Shown: piece by piece, positions 38,420 through 47,495 of the stretch
How the letters are laid out: each line of letters opens with the position of its first letter
Numbering within the stretch: position 1 is the stretch's first letter
Source of the DNA: Campylobacter volucris
Lineage (GTDB): Bacteria > Campylobacterota > Campylobacteria > Campylobacterales > Campylobacteraceae
Reading direction: 5' to 3'
Length of the DNA: 64,000 nt
Assembly: GCF_008245045.1 (NCBI RefSeq)
Contig: NZ_CP043428.1
Coordinates: 1,116,001 to 1,180,000 of the forward strand
Made by a program: the position numbers and the translations under genes
Notes under the pieces: generated by a model
Databases searched by the model: none
Told to the model about the DNA's origin: nothing
Seen by the model: the letters and a program-made list of their open reading frames with translations, nothing else

Positions 38420-39098
38420 AATGATGTTCATCTATAGTAGTAGCACCACCTAAATAAACATAAGTTAAAATCATAAATATAAATGATTGTAAAAATGCCA
38501 TAAAGGTTAATAACATATAAGCTGGTAAAGGTGCTACCCAAGGAACAAGCGCTAAAATAACAGCTAAAAATAAATCATCCCCTTTGATATTTCCAAATAA
38601 ACGGAATGATAAAGATATAACTCTTGAAATGTGAGATACTATTTCGATTGGAAACATTAAAGGAGCTAAAATTTTTACAGGCCCCATAAAATGGGCAAAA
38701 TATTTAAAAAATCCTTGAGTTTTTATACCCTCATAGTGATAATAAAAAAATACAATAATCGCTAAAGTAGCACTAAAATTTAAACTTGCACTTGGTGCTT
38801 CAAAACCAGGAATAATACCAATTAAATTGCTAAAAAATACTATAAAACCTATAGTAGCAACTAACGGAAGATATCTTCTTGCTGCTTCTTCACTACCCAT
38901 AGTATCTTTTCCCATGCTTAAAATTCCTTCCATATAGGCTTCAGCCAGATTTTGACTTCCCCTTGGAACTATTTGCATGGATTTTGTAGCAAATTTAGCT
39001 AACAATATAGAAATAACAACTACTATACCTAAATGAAAAAAATAAGCAAAAGTATGACTAGAATCTATAAAAGAACTAAATAAAAATAAATCTTTCAT
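38418..39098 (-). CDS. atpB: ATP synthase F0 subunit a
   Basis: Subunit a provides the proton half-channels next to the c ring. The 226-residue membrane protein has five or six hydrophobic segments and the essential arginine in [15 protein letters not shown] near residue 168, then a C-terminal helix ([20 protein letters not shown]) with the Gln facing it. A TTG at 39101 is in frame, but the ATG at 39098 has the correct distance from AAGGA, so I use it. It is the last gene of the leftward tlpA-ftsY-maf-radA run and is followed by a terminator. Confidence 0.95.
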   Translation of the reverse strand: MKDLFLFSSFIDSSHTFAYFFHLGIVVVISILLAKFATKSMQIVPRGSQNLAEAYMEGILSMGKDTMGSEEAARRYLPLVATIGFIVFFSNLIGIIPGFEAPSASLNFSATLAIIVFFYYHYEGIKTQGFFKYFAHFMGPVKILAPLMFPIEIVSHISRVISLSFRLFGNIKGDDLFLAVILALVPWVAPLPAYMLLTFMAFLQSFIFMILTYVYLGGATTIDEHH

Positions 39099-39163
39099 CA
39101 AAAGTCCTTAGTGCAATTTAAAAACGCTCATTATAGAATGATTTTGCTTATATTTTAATGAAA

Positions 39164-40669
39164 TCATTTAAGTATTTTATTAGCAACCAAATATCCTCCT
39201 AAAGTAGCACCAGTAAATCCGCCACCTGGAAAAATAAAAGCATTTGCAAAATATAAATTATCTAAAACTTTACTTTTATAATGCAATCTATAATCAATCC
39301 CTTCTTTATCTTGAGAAAAACCATATATAGCTCCTTCGTAAGCTCTTGTGTATCTTTGTATAGTTTTTGGAGTAGCTAATTCTTTATGAATTAAATAATC
39401 ACTTAAATTTGGAAAAATTTCATCAAGTCTTGACACAACAGCATTTAAAACCTTGTCTTTTTTAGCTTTATATTCTTCTTTTGGTAAATCCCATTCATCA
39501 TAATTAGAGCTAAAAGCTACAACTCCTACGAATTTATCATCGCTTAAACCACTGTCAATTTTAGAATAATTTATAAAAGCCATAGGTCTTTTTGTGATAT
39601 CTATTTTTAATATATTTGTATCTTCATAAGAACCTTCTAAAAATTCATCTTCAAAAATAAAAGTAGAATAATCCATATCCTTATAAATTTCAGATATATT
39701 TTTATCATATATAAAATAAGCACTTACTAAAGATGTGGCTCTTTTTTTAGAATTTAATTTTTCAATTTCTTTGCTTAAATTTAAATCTTTTAACAAATCT
39801 TTATAAACTATCAAAGGATCACAATTTGCTATTATTCTATCAGCATAAACATTTATTTTTTCATTGTTTTTTATATACTCAACTCCACAAGCTTTATTAT
39901 CTTTTGTGATAATTTTTACAACTTCGGCTTTAGATAACACTTCTCCTTTATTTTCTTTGACAATTTCAGCTAAAGCATCGCTTAAAGCACCTGAACCACC
40001 TTTTATATAAACTCCACCATCGTAATAATGCTTTTGAGCAATACCATGATAAGAAAATATAAATTCTTTACTATCATGATGATAATAACTTAAATTTGCA
40101 TTTAATATCTTTTTTAATTTATCACTTTTTATATAAGAATTTAATACATCATAAACTTTTTTATTTGTAATTTTATTTTTCAAAAAAATCCAAGCTGTAG
40201 TAAAAGGAAACAAAAAAAGCTCCATAAAATTCATATCCCAAGGAAATCTTCTTACTGAACAAGCTTGTAAATATATATCTTTGAAATATTTATCTATGCC
40301 ATAAGCGTCATCTTTAAATTCTTTTTTTAAAATTTTTTTAACATTTTCTATACCATGAGGCAAGGTTAAGCTATAGTTTTTACTTTTTATGGTCCAAGCT
40401 GTTGGTAATTTTACTATTTTGATTTTATCTTTTAAACCAAGTTTTTCAAAAATCAAATGTTTCATATCAGTTTTTGGATCTCCAAAATCCATCTCATGCA
40501 AACCTGCATCTATTAATACACCTTTTCTCTTAAAGCAAGTTGCACAACCACCTATTAAAGAATGCTGTTCTAAGATTAAAACCTTTTTACCATTTTTAGC
40601 TAAATATGCACCAGCACTTAATCCTCCAAGCCCAGAGCCTATTATAACAACATCATATTTTACATCCAT
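39164..40669 (-). CDS. FAD-dependent oxidoreductase of the phytoene desaturase/carotenoid isomerase type
   Basis: The 501-residue protein has the dinucleotide-binding start DVVIIGSGLGGLSAGAYLA with an EQH acidic end at 34-36, then GGCATCFKRKG. It closes with the FAD-binding C-terminus NLYFANAFIFPGGGFTGATLGG. This is the architecture of phytoene desaturases, carotenoid isomerases and retinol saturases. No carotenoid synthase gene is nearby, so the substrate is unknown. It overlaps the radA end by ten bases. I do not recall it between radA and atpB in C. jejuni, so it may be an insertion. Similar proteins occur in many bacteria that lack carotenoids. Confidence 0.8.
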   Translation of the reverse strand: MDVKYDVVIIGSGLGGLSAGAYLAKNGKKVLILEQHSLIGGCATCFKRKGVLIDAGLHEMDFGDPKTDMKHLIFEKLGLKDKIKIVKLPTAWTIKSKNYSLTLPHGIENVKKILKKEFKDDAYGIDKYFKDIYLQACSVRRFPWDMNFMELFLFPFTTAWIFLKNKITNKKVYDVLNSYIKSDKLKKILNANLSYYHHDSKEFIFSYHGIAQKHYYDGGVYIKGGSGALSDALAEIVKENKGEVLSKAEVVKIITKDNKACGVEYIKNNEKINVYADRIIANCDPLIVYKDLLKDLNLSKEIEKLNSKKRATSLVSAYFIYDKNISEIYKDMDYSTFIFEDEFLEGSYEDTNILKIDITKRPMAFINYSKIDSGLSDDKFVGVVAFSSNYDEWDLPKEEYKAKKDKVLNAVVSRLDEIFPNLSDYLIHKELATPKTIQRYTRAYEGAIYGFSQDKEGIDYRLHYKSKVLDNLYFANAFIFPGGGFTGATLGGYLVANKILK

Positions 40670-41991
40670 TCTAAAACCTCTTTTAATTCTTTAGTTATAA
40701 AACATTTTATATCTATATTTTCAATAGGTTTATTAGGTATTATAGCGTTTTTAAATTTTTGAGTTTTTGCTTCTTTTAATCTTGCATCTAAAGAAAAAAC
40801 TTCTTTTATTTCACCATTTAAACTCAACTCACCTATAAAAATACTATCCTTACTCAAAGGACGATTTTTAAAGCTAGAAATAATAGCTGCGACCACAGCT
40901 AAATCAGCTCCAGTTTCGCTTATCTTAACCCCACCACTTACATTTATAAAAACATCATATCTACCAAGTGGAATTTCAAGCTTTCTTTCAAGCAAGGCAA
41001 TAAGCATATCAAGACGATTTTTTTCATATCCTGTAGCACTTCTTTTAGGATAAGAACTCTCACAAACTAAAGCTTGAATTTCAAGCACTAAAGCCCTGCT
41101 TCCTTCCATAATAACTCCTAATGCGCTTCCGCTTATGGCCTTAGTTCTTGTAAAAAATCTATTAGAAACATCCTTAGCGCTAATTAAACCCTTATAAGTC
41201 ATTTCAAAAATACCAACTTCACTTATATTTCCAAAACGATTTTTAAAACTTCTTAGTATTCTTATTTCTTTATTTGCATCACCTTCAAAATAAAGCACAA
41301 CATCTACCATATGTTCTAAAATTCTAGGACCTGCTATAGCTCCATCTTTTGTTATATGTCCTATCACAAAAGTGCTTATATTGTTTGCTTTAGAAAAACG
41401 CATAAGTTCAAAAGTTATTTCTCTAACTTGAGTTATACTCCCAGCTGCTGAAGTTATTTTATTAGAATATATAGTTTGTATAGAATCTATGATTAAAATT
41501 TCATAATTATTATTAGATAATTCATCTAAAATATCTTCTAAACAAAGCTCGGTTAATAAAAATAAATTCTTGTCATTAGCTTCTAGGCGATTTGCTCTTA
41601 ATTTTATCTGCGTTTTACTTTCTTCTCCACTTACATACAAGACTTTTTTACCACTTCTTGCTAAATTTGAAGCTATTTTTAATAAAAGTGTAGATTTACC
41701 AACACCTGGCGAACCTCCTATTAAAACCAAAGAACCTACTACCAAACCCCCACCCAAAACCAAATCAAGCTCACTATCTTGAGTGCTAAGTCTTTGAAAT
41801 TCTTGTATAGTAACATCTTCTATGCATAAAGCCGTGCTTGGTTTGCTTGAAACTTGTTTTAAAATTTTAATTTGCTCTTGTTTTAATTCTATAAAACTAT
41901 CCCAAGAGCCACAATCAGGACATTTTCCAAGCCATTTATTTTGTTGGTTTCCACAAGCTTGACATTCAAATAAAATTTGTTTTTTAGCCAT
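40660..41991 (-). CDS. radA: DNA repair protein RadA
   Basis: RadA (Sms) is a hexameric helicase that extends D-loops during recombination and transformation. The 443-residue protein has an N-terminal zinc finger (CxxC...CPDC), Walker A GGSPGVGKST, the RadA-specific FKNRFGN motif near residue 256, and a C-terminal Lon-protease-like domain. It lies between a phase-variable maf gene upstream and the FAD oxidoreductase downstream. A run of five C at 41747-41751 is too short to be a slippage site. Confidence 0.95.
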   Translation of the reverse strand: MAKKQILFECQACGNQQNKWLGKCPDCGSWDSFIELKQEQIKILKQVSSKPSTALCIEDVTIQEFQRLSTQDSELDLVLGGGLVVGSLVLIGGSPGVGKSTLLLKIASNLARSGKKVLYVSGEESKTQIKLRANRLEANDKNLFLLTELCLEDILDELSNNNYEILIIDSIQTIYSNKITSAAGSITQVREITFELMRFSKANNISTFVIGHITKDGAIAGPRILEHMVDVVLYFEGDANKEIRILRSFKNRFGNISEVGIFEMTYKGLISAKDVSNRFFTRTKAISGSALGVIMEGSRALVLEIQALVCESSYPKRSATGYEKNRLDMLIALLERKLEIPLGRYDVFINVSGGVKISETGADLAVVAAIISSFKNRPLSKDSIFIGELSLNGEIKEVFSLDARLKEAKTQKFKNAIIPNKPIENIDIKCFITKELKEVLEWM

Positions 41992-42021
41992 TTAATCACC
42001 TAATTTTTAAAAAATTATATA

Positions 42022-43914
42022 TTAATTAGCTTTTAAATTTCTTTTTACAAGCTCTTCTTTTAAAGGATTTATATTGCTTTTAATCTCTTCTTTTAATAAT
42101 TTAATATTTGCTATTAAAACCTCAAACAAAAATACATGATCTTTAATCCATGTTGTATTTTTGCTAAGCCATTCTTCTTCATTTTTAGGGTTTAAAACAT
42201 AAATTCTTGCTAAATTAAATTCAAATTGCTGCAAAAAAGGTCTAATAAATTCATATAAAAAAGTTTTGCAATACTCATCAAGTTTTGTTTTATAAATATC
42301 TAAATCATTTATACTTTTAATTATCAATTCTTTCTTGTCTTTAAATGCTGCCAAAGTTTGAATTTTATTTTCTATTTGTATTAGATTTTCAAAATAAAGC
42401 TCAAATTTTTTAATAAATTCATCGCAAATTTTTAAATTATCATTAATTACTTTATAACTTTGTAATAACAAATCATCTTGAGCATTCTTATCTAATGGCG
42501 ATGGTTTTTCAAAAGGCTTTGTTAAATTTTCATCTAAAAATTCTTCACAACACTCTTTAAATGGTTTTTCTATAGTTCCTTCTATCCTAGCTCCACCTTC
42601 TGTAGCATTATAAAATTTAAAACCTTTTTTATTAGCTATATAATTTTGTATAGTAAGTCTAAATGTATTCCAAGTACTATGAGTAAAAACTTCGCCATAT
42701 CCTCCATAAGCTGTAGATAATTCTTTTGTCATATTACTTTCATAACCTGCACCATAAATGTAATCTTTAGGATGCGAACTTCCATCTTCTCCATATGCTA
42801 AATCTTGACCTATAAAAATGATATTTTCATGATTAAAATCACACGCTAATTGCAAAGCATTATAAGCAACAGTTCCTCCAGATGGAGATTTTCCAAAATC
42901 AAACAAATTTAATTTATCAAAAAATATAGTAGGATATGGGATTAATAAAAATTTTCTATCAGTATTTTCTAAATATTTTATTGTTAAAGGATGTACTAAA
43001 GATAACAATATAAATACAATATTCTCATCTATATTTTCATAATTTTGTTTTAATAATTCAGATGTTACTTTAGTTCTTTCACTCATTAAAACAAAATCAG
43101 GCCTAATATCATTTTTTGCTAATATAGAATAAGCACTATCAACACAAAATATACTAAATTTATCTTGATATTGCTTAAGCAAAGGAAGTTGTTTGCTTAA
43201 AGATGGTCCAGTAGATACTATAATAGCTGATTTTGCTTTTTTATTTTGCTTTAGCCATAAATTTCTTAAAGGTGAATTTTGTATCATTTTAGGTAAATTA
43301 TAAATAAATTGTATTAAACCTTGTAAAGCATCTTTTATATCATTACCCTGATAAAAAATTACATTTCTTATAATATTGATAATTTTTTCATTTAAATTCA
43401 ATATATTTTCATGGTATATTTCATAATATTCATTATGCAAATGCAAATCATAAAGTCTTAAAAAGTTAAAAAACGGGGGAGTTTGAAAAAAATTCATTAA
43501 ATCTAACTCAGAAATATCACTATTTAAAATTATAAGTCTTTGCTCTTTTAATTCTTGAGAAAAATCTATAAAATTAAAGGCTAAATATAAAATTTCAAGT
43601 TCATCTTCAAAAACAACTATATGCTTTAAATGATGATTTTGCAATAAACTTTTATATAAAATTCCATTGCCAAAACCATAAAAATACAAAATAGGATATA
43701 AAAAATATTTATCATTATAAAAAGAAATTTTTTCTTGCAAATGCAAATTTGGATTTTTATAAATTGGAGTATTGGTTTGTATATTTAAAAAATTTAATTC
43801 TATTAACCCCCCCCCATTTTCTATTTTTTGAAATTGATTTATCTTTATATCTTTTAATTTATTATACAAATAAGGATTATTTAATGCGGCTAAATTTTTT
43901 GATAAAAAACTCAT
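42022..43914 (-). CDS. Maf-family (DUF115) protein, phase-variable
   Basis: The 630-residue protein belongs to the motility accessory factor family, whose members glycosylate flagellin (for example with pseudaminic or legionaminic acid) in Campylobacter and Helicobacter. Landmarks are IVSTGPSLSKQLPLLKQYQ, IIFIGQDLAYGEDGSSHPKDY, GGARIEGTI, and the C-terminal FNLARIYVLNPK. A run of nine G (minus strand) covers codons 34-36 (Gly-Gly-Gly). The gene is in frame as sequenced. The start overlaps the ftsY stop as ATGA. Its site between ftsY and radA is unusual, since most maf genes cluster near flagellar sugar genes. A paralogue at 62453 is broken. Confidence 0.88.
   Translation of the reverse strand: MSFLSKNLAALNNPYLYNKLKDIKINQFQKIENGGGLIELNFLNIQTNTPIYKNPNLHLQEKISFYNDKYFLYPILYFYGFGNGILYKSLLQNHHLKHIVVFEDELEILYLAFNFIDFSQELKEQRLIILNSDISELDLMNFFQTPPFFNFLRLYDLHLHNEYYEIYHENILNLNEKIINIIRNVIFYQGNDIKDALQGLIQFIYNLPKMIQNSPLRNLWLKQNKKAKSAIIVSTGPSLSKQLPLLKQYQDKFSIFCVDSAYSILAKNDIRPDFVLMSERTKVTSELLKQNYENIDENIVFILLSLVHPLTIKYLENTDRKFLLIPYPTIFFDKLNLFDFGKSPSGGTVAYNALQLACDFNHENIIFIGQDLAYGEDGSSHPKDYIYGAGYESNMTKELSTAYGGYGEVFTHSTWNTFRLTIQNYIANKKGFKFYNATEGGARIEGTIEKPFKECCEEFLDENLTKPFEKPSPLDKNAQDDLLLQSYKVINDNLKICDEFIKKFELYFENLIQIENKIQTLAAFKDKKELIIKSINDLDIYKTKLDEYCKTFLYEFIRPFLQQFEFNLARIYVLNPKNEEEWLSKNTTWIKDHVFLFEVLIANIKLLKEEIKSNINPLKEELVKRNLKAN
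43807..43815. repeat. G9/C9 homopolymer inside maf (slippage tract)
   Basis: Nine consecutive C on the plus strand encode three glycines of the Maf protein. In Campylobacter, G/C runs of eight or more are the classical contingency loci. Adding or losing one base would end the protein near residue 40. Confidence 0.85.
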
Positions 43915-44777
43915 TTAAAAATAGGCTCCAAAATAGCTTCTAAGTATTCTTTAACATTAAATTCGCAAATATCATCCATTTTTTCACCCACTCCTACATA
44001 AATAATAGGCAATTCAAGTTCTCTTGCTATACTAAATAAAGCACCACCTTTTGCAGTTCCATCAAGCTTTGTAATCACCACACCATCTAGCTTTACAAGC
44101 TCATTAAAAGCCTTAGCTTGTAAAATTCCAGCTACTCCTTGAGTCCCATCTAATACTAAAATTTTTCTATGTGGAGCTCCTTGCATCGCTTTAGCGCTAA
44201 TACGAACAATTTTTTCTAATTCATTTGCTAAATTTTTTTGATTTTGTAAGCGCCCTGCAGTATCAAGCAAAACTCTATCATATCCTTTTGCTAAAGCTTT
44301 TGATATAGCATCATAAGCAACAGCTGAAGGATCATGTCCTTGAGAAGTAGCGATGATATCCATATCAAGTTTTTGAGCCCAAAGTTTGAGTTGTTCTATA
44401 GCTCCTGCTCTAAAAGTATCACATGCTCCAAGTATGACTTTTTCATTATTTTTTTTATGCAAATTAGCCATTTTAGCTATACTTGTAGTTTTACCAACTC
44501 CATTTACTCCCAAAATCAAATCAACAAAAGGTTTAGCGTTAATAGTTTGTGGTTTATCATATATAAAATAAGTTCCCATTACGCGCTCTAAATCAGCTTT
44601 TTTAACCTCGTCATTTGGTGGTAAATAATAAATAATTTCTTCTACTATTTCATAAGCCACATCAGCTTCTAAAAGCATTTCTTCTAAAAGATCTTTTGTG
44701 ATGACTTTATTATCTGCTTTGACTAAATTAATACTTTCTAAGGTTTTTTTTAAACCATTTTTTAAAAATCCAAACAT
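43911..44777 (-). CDS. ftsY: signal recognition particle receptor FtsY
   Basis: FtsY is the GTPase docking partner of SRP at the membrane. The 288-residue protein is short for the family because it lacks the long acidic N-terminal A domain. The NG domain is complete: LGVNGVGKTTSIAKMA (G1), DTFRAGAIEQL, LLDTAGRLQ (G3), TKLDGTAKGG (G4) and a closing GVGEKMDD. It overlaps the TlpA gene by one base and maf by four, so it sits inside a tightly coupled run. Confidence 0.95.
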   Translation of the reverse strand: MFGFLKNGLKKTLESINLVKADNKVITKDLLEEMLLEADVAYEIVEEIIYYLPPNDEVKKADLERVMGTYFIYDKPQTINAKPFVDLILGVNGVGKTTSIAKMANLHKKNNEKVILGACDTFRAGAIEQLKLWAQKLDMDIIATSQGHDPSAVAYDAISKALAKGYDRVLLDTAGRLQNQKNLANELEKIVRISAKAMQGAPHRKILVLDGTQGVAGILQAKAFNELVKLDGVVITKLDGTAKGGALFSIARELELPIIYVGVGEKMDDICEFNVKEYLEAILEPIFK

Positions 44778-45313
44778 TACATTATCACTTTTTGTATATC
44801 TATATCTAACATTTCTTCAGGAATCATCCCTAAATACTCTCTTGCTTTTTCACCCTTTGTGTTAAATAAAACCATAGTTGGAACAGAATTAATATTTAAT
44901 ACTTTAGAAAATACTAAATTATTCTCGCCCAAAGTTGCCAAAAAGGCCATTTTATTTTCTTGGATAAAATCAAGTATTTCTTGATCTTTGTTTTCCTCTA
45001 AAAAAACTGCAATAATTTCTAGTTGATCTTGATATTTTTTATATAAATTATTCAAATGAGGAATTTGTGCTTTACATGGAACACACCAAGTAGTAAAGAA
45101 TACAAACAATTTTGCTTTAGAATTATCATCAAAATCAAATTTTTGATCATTGTATTTGACTAATAATTTTTTGCCATCTAAAAAATTTAAAGTAAAATGG
45201 ATATTTTCACTTTGTGAGATACTCGCACTTTCTTCTTGTACATTTTCTTTTTCGCTAGAACAAGCACTAAAAAAAATCAATACAAAAACAAATAATAAAT
45301 TTTTTATATTCAA
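44777..45313 (-). CDS. TlpA/ResA-type thioredoxin-like lipoprotein
   Basis: The 178-residue protein has a lipoprotein signal (hydrophobic core, then FFSAC with the lipidated Cys18). A linker and a thioredoxin fold follow, with the active site WCVPC at 76-80 and the cis-proline region VPTMVLF near residue 145. It should reduce disulfides on the outer face of the cytoplasmic membrane, possibly in cytochrome c maturation (inference). The start is TTG at 45313, with AAGGA six bases upstream. It corresponds to Cj1207c. Confidence 0.85.
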   Translation of the reverse strand: MNIKNLLFVFVLIFFSACSSEKENVQEESASISQSENIHFTLNFLDGKKLLVKYNDQKFDFDDNSKAKLFVFFTTWCVPCKAQIPHLNNLYKKYQDQLEIIAVFLEENKDQEILDFIQENKMAFLATLGENNLVFSKVLNINSVPTMVLFNTKGEKAREYLGMIPEEMLDIDIQKVIM

Positions 45314-45379
45314 GCATTTTCCTTATGTTTTGTTAAGCTTAAAAGTATAACATAAAAAGTTAAAAACTTAAGGAAAAGC

Positions 45380-46000
45380 TTGACAAAAAACACTTTTAGA
45401 CAAATACAAAAAAATAAAATCAATCAATTTACAACACATCAATACAAAAAAGATTTTTTAGTTTTTAAAGAAATATTTAAAATTTTAAAGTCTTTAAAAA
45501 CATGCAAAAACATTCTCATATACATACCTTTAAAACATGAAGTTGATATTTATAAATTCAGACGCTTTTTTGCGAAAAAATATCAAATTTTTGTTCCATT
45601 TATGCAAGATAAAAGTTTAAAGGTAGTAAAATTAAGATTAACTCTTGAAAAAAAAAGTTTTGGAGTGTATGAGCCTAAAAATTCTTTTTTGCAATCTCAT
45701 ATAGATGTAGCCATTGTTCCTGTATTAGGAGTTGATAAAAACTTTAAAAGAATAGGACATGGAAAAGGATTTTATGATAGATTTTTTGCAAATTTAACTC
45801 ATGATAAGCCAAAAATTATTTTTACACAAATAATTAATGGCAAAAGTGAAGAAAAATTATGTCAAAAGCATGATATAAAAGGTGATTTTTATATCAATTT
45901 TTATAAAAAATATTTTAGGAAAGTAAGTAAAAATGATAGAAATTATAGTCGCATTAATAGCCGTTTTTATAGGCGGAGGGATTGGATATATAGTCGCTAA
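45380..46000 (+). CDS. 5-formyltetrahydrofolate cyclo-ligase
   Basis: The enzyme converts 5-formyl-THF with ATP to 5,10-methenyl-THF. The 206-residue protein has the family N-terminal basic helix, a middle KHEVDIY region, and the signature GHGKGFYDRF at about 132-141. The start is TTG at 45380 with AAGGAAAA upstream. The final 22 codons overlap the rny start region in another frame and read as a basic tail (RRRDWIYSR), which looks like run-on past the usual end. Position matches Cj1208. Confidence 0.85.
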   Translation: MTKNTFRQIQKNKINQFTTHQYKKDFLVFKEIFKILKSLKTCKNILIYIPLKHEVDIYKFRRFFAKKYQIFVPFMQDKSLKVVKLRLTLEKKSFGVYEPKNSFLQSHIDVAIVPVLGVDKNFKRIGHGKGFYDRFFANLTHDKPKIIFTQIINGKSEEKLCQKHDIKGDFYINFYKKYFRKVSKNDRNYSRINSRFYRRRDWIYSR

Positions 46001-47486
46001 AAAGATTAATGATGCCAATTTTAACATCTTTTTAGAACAAGCAAAAGCAAAAGCAAAAGCTATAGAATACGAAGCTGAATTAATATTAAAAGATGCTAAA
46101 AATTCAGTGGCTGAAGCAGAATTTAGCGCAAAGAAAAAATTTGATGAAAAATTACAAAAACTTCAAAAAGAACATTCTAGTAAAATAGAAGATTTAAACA
46201 AAAAAGAGCAATTTTTAAATCATCAAGAAAAACTTCATGAAGAAAATAAAAATCAACTCATCAAAGAAAAACAAGACATAAAAGCTCTGATAGAAGAAAA
46301 TGAGAATTTAAAACAAAAATACACTCAAAAGCTCAATGATGTTTTAAAAATTCTTGAACATTCAGCTGGGCTCACTCAAGAAGAAGCTAAAAGTATAATC
46401 TTGCAAAAAACAGAAGAAAAATCAAGAGATGAAATCGCACATATAGTTAGAAAATACGAAGAAGAGGCTAAAAATGAAGCTAAACGCAAAGCTAATTATA
46501 TCTTAGCTCAAGCTACTTCAAGATTTGCTGGTGAATTTGCTGCTGAAAGGCTTATTAATGTTGTCAATATCAAAAATGATGAGCTAAAAGGACGCATTAT
46601 AGGCAAAGAAGGAAGAAATGTAAAAACTTTAGAAATGGTTTTAGGAGTAGATATCATCATAGATGATACACCTGGAGCTATTATAGTAAGCTGTTTTAAT
46701 CTTTACAGAAGAGCCATTGCTACAAAAGTCATTGAGCTTTTGGTTGAAGATGGCAGAATTCAACCTGCAAGGATAGAAGAAATCCATGAAAAAGTTTGCA
46801 AGGAATTTGATGATAGCATTTTAGAAGAAGGCCAAACTATAGTGATGGATTTAGGGCTTAATCATATCCATCCTGAAATTATAAAACTCATAGGAAAATT
46901 ACGCTATAGAGCAAGTTATGGGCAAAATGCTCTAGCCCATTCTTTAGAAGTAGCTCATCTAGCAGGTATAATAGCAGCAGAATGTGGCGGTGATGAAAAA
47001 TTAGCGCGTAGAGCTGGAATTTTACACGATATAGGCAAAGCCTTAACGCATGAATTTGAAGGCTCTCATGTAGATTTAGGAGCTGAACTTTGCAAACGAT
47101 ATAAAGAACATCCTGTGGTAATTAATGCAATTTATGCTCATCATGGCCACGAAGATGCTACAAGCATAGAATCAGCAGCAGTTTGCACGGCAGATACACT
47201 AAGTGCAGCTAGACCTGGTGCAAGACGCGAAGTTTTGGAGGCTTTCTTAAAAAGAGTTAGCGAACTTGAAGATATTGCAAAAAGTAAAGAAGGGGTTAAA
47301 AAAGCATATGCAATTAATGCTGGAAGAGAAATTAGAGTCATAGTCAATGCAAAATTAATAAATGATGATGAATCTATACTTTTAGCTAAAGAAATTGCTG
47401 AAGAAATTCAAGAAAAAGTTCAATATCCTGGTGAAATTAAAGTTAATGTTATCAGAGAGATAAGAGCTATTGATTATGCAAAATAA
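45933..47486 (+). CDS. rny: ribonuclease Y
   Basis: RNase Y is a membrane-bound endoribonuclease that initiates mRNA decay. The 517-residue protein has an N-terminal membrane segment (about 3-22), then a long coiled coil (25-150) that contains QAKAKAKA encoded by three GCAAAA repeats. A KH domain follows (GRIIGKEGRNVKTLE), then the HD domain with HDIGKA and HHGHEDA metal ligands. The start overlaps the 5-FCL gene by 68 bases, and its ribosome binding site AGGAAAG lies inside that gene. Confidence 0.95.
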   Translation: MIEIIVALIAVFIGGGIGYIVAKKINDANFNIFLEQAKAKAKAIEYEAELILKDAKNSVAEAEFSAKKKFDEKLQKLQKEHSSKIEDLNKKEQFLNHQEKLHEENKNQLIKEKQDIKALIEENENLKQKYTQKLNDVLKILEHSAGLTQEEAKSIILQKTEEKSRDEIAHIVRKYEEEAKNEAKRKANYILAQATSRFAGEFAAERLINVVNIKNDELKGRIIGKEGRNVKTLEMVLGVDIIIDDTPGAIIVSCFNLYRRAIATKVIELLVEDGRIQPARIEEIHEKVCKEFDDSILEEGQTIVMDLGLNHIHPEIIKLIGKLRYRASYGQNALAHSLEVAHLAGIIAAECGGDEKLARRAGILHDIGKALTHEFEGSHVDLGAELCKRYKEHPVVINAIYAHHGHEDATSIESAAVCTADTLSAARPGARREVLEAFLKRVSELEDIAKSKEGVKKAYAINAGREIRVIVNAKLINDDESILLAKEIAEEIQEKVQYPGEIKVNVIREIRAIDYAK

Positions 47487-47495
47487 GGTCTAATT

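Noticed and set aside
41747-41751. C5 run in radA as a contingency tract
   Set aside because: Five bases is below the length at which slippage is usual, and radA is a housekeeping gene.
46041-46058. Three GCAAAA repeats in rny as a microsatellite switch
   Set aside because: A six-base unit cannot shift the frame; it only adds Ala-Lys pairs to the coiled coil.
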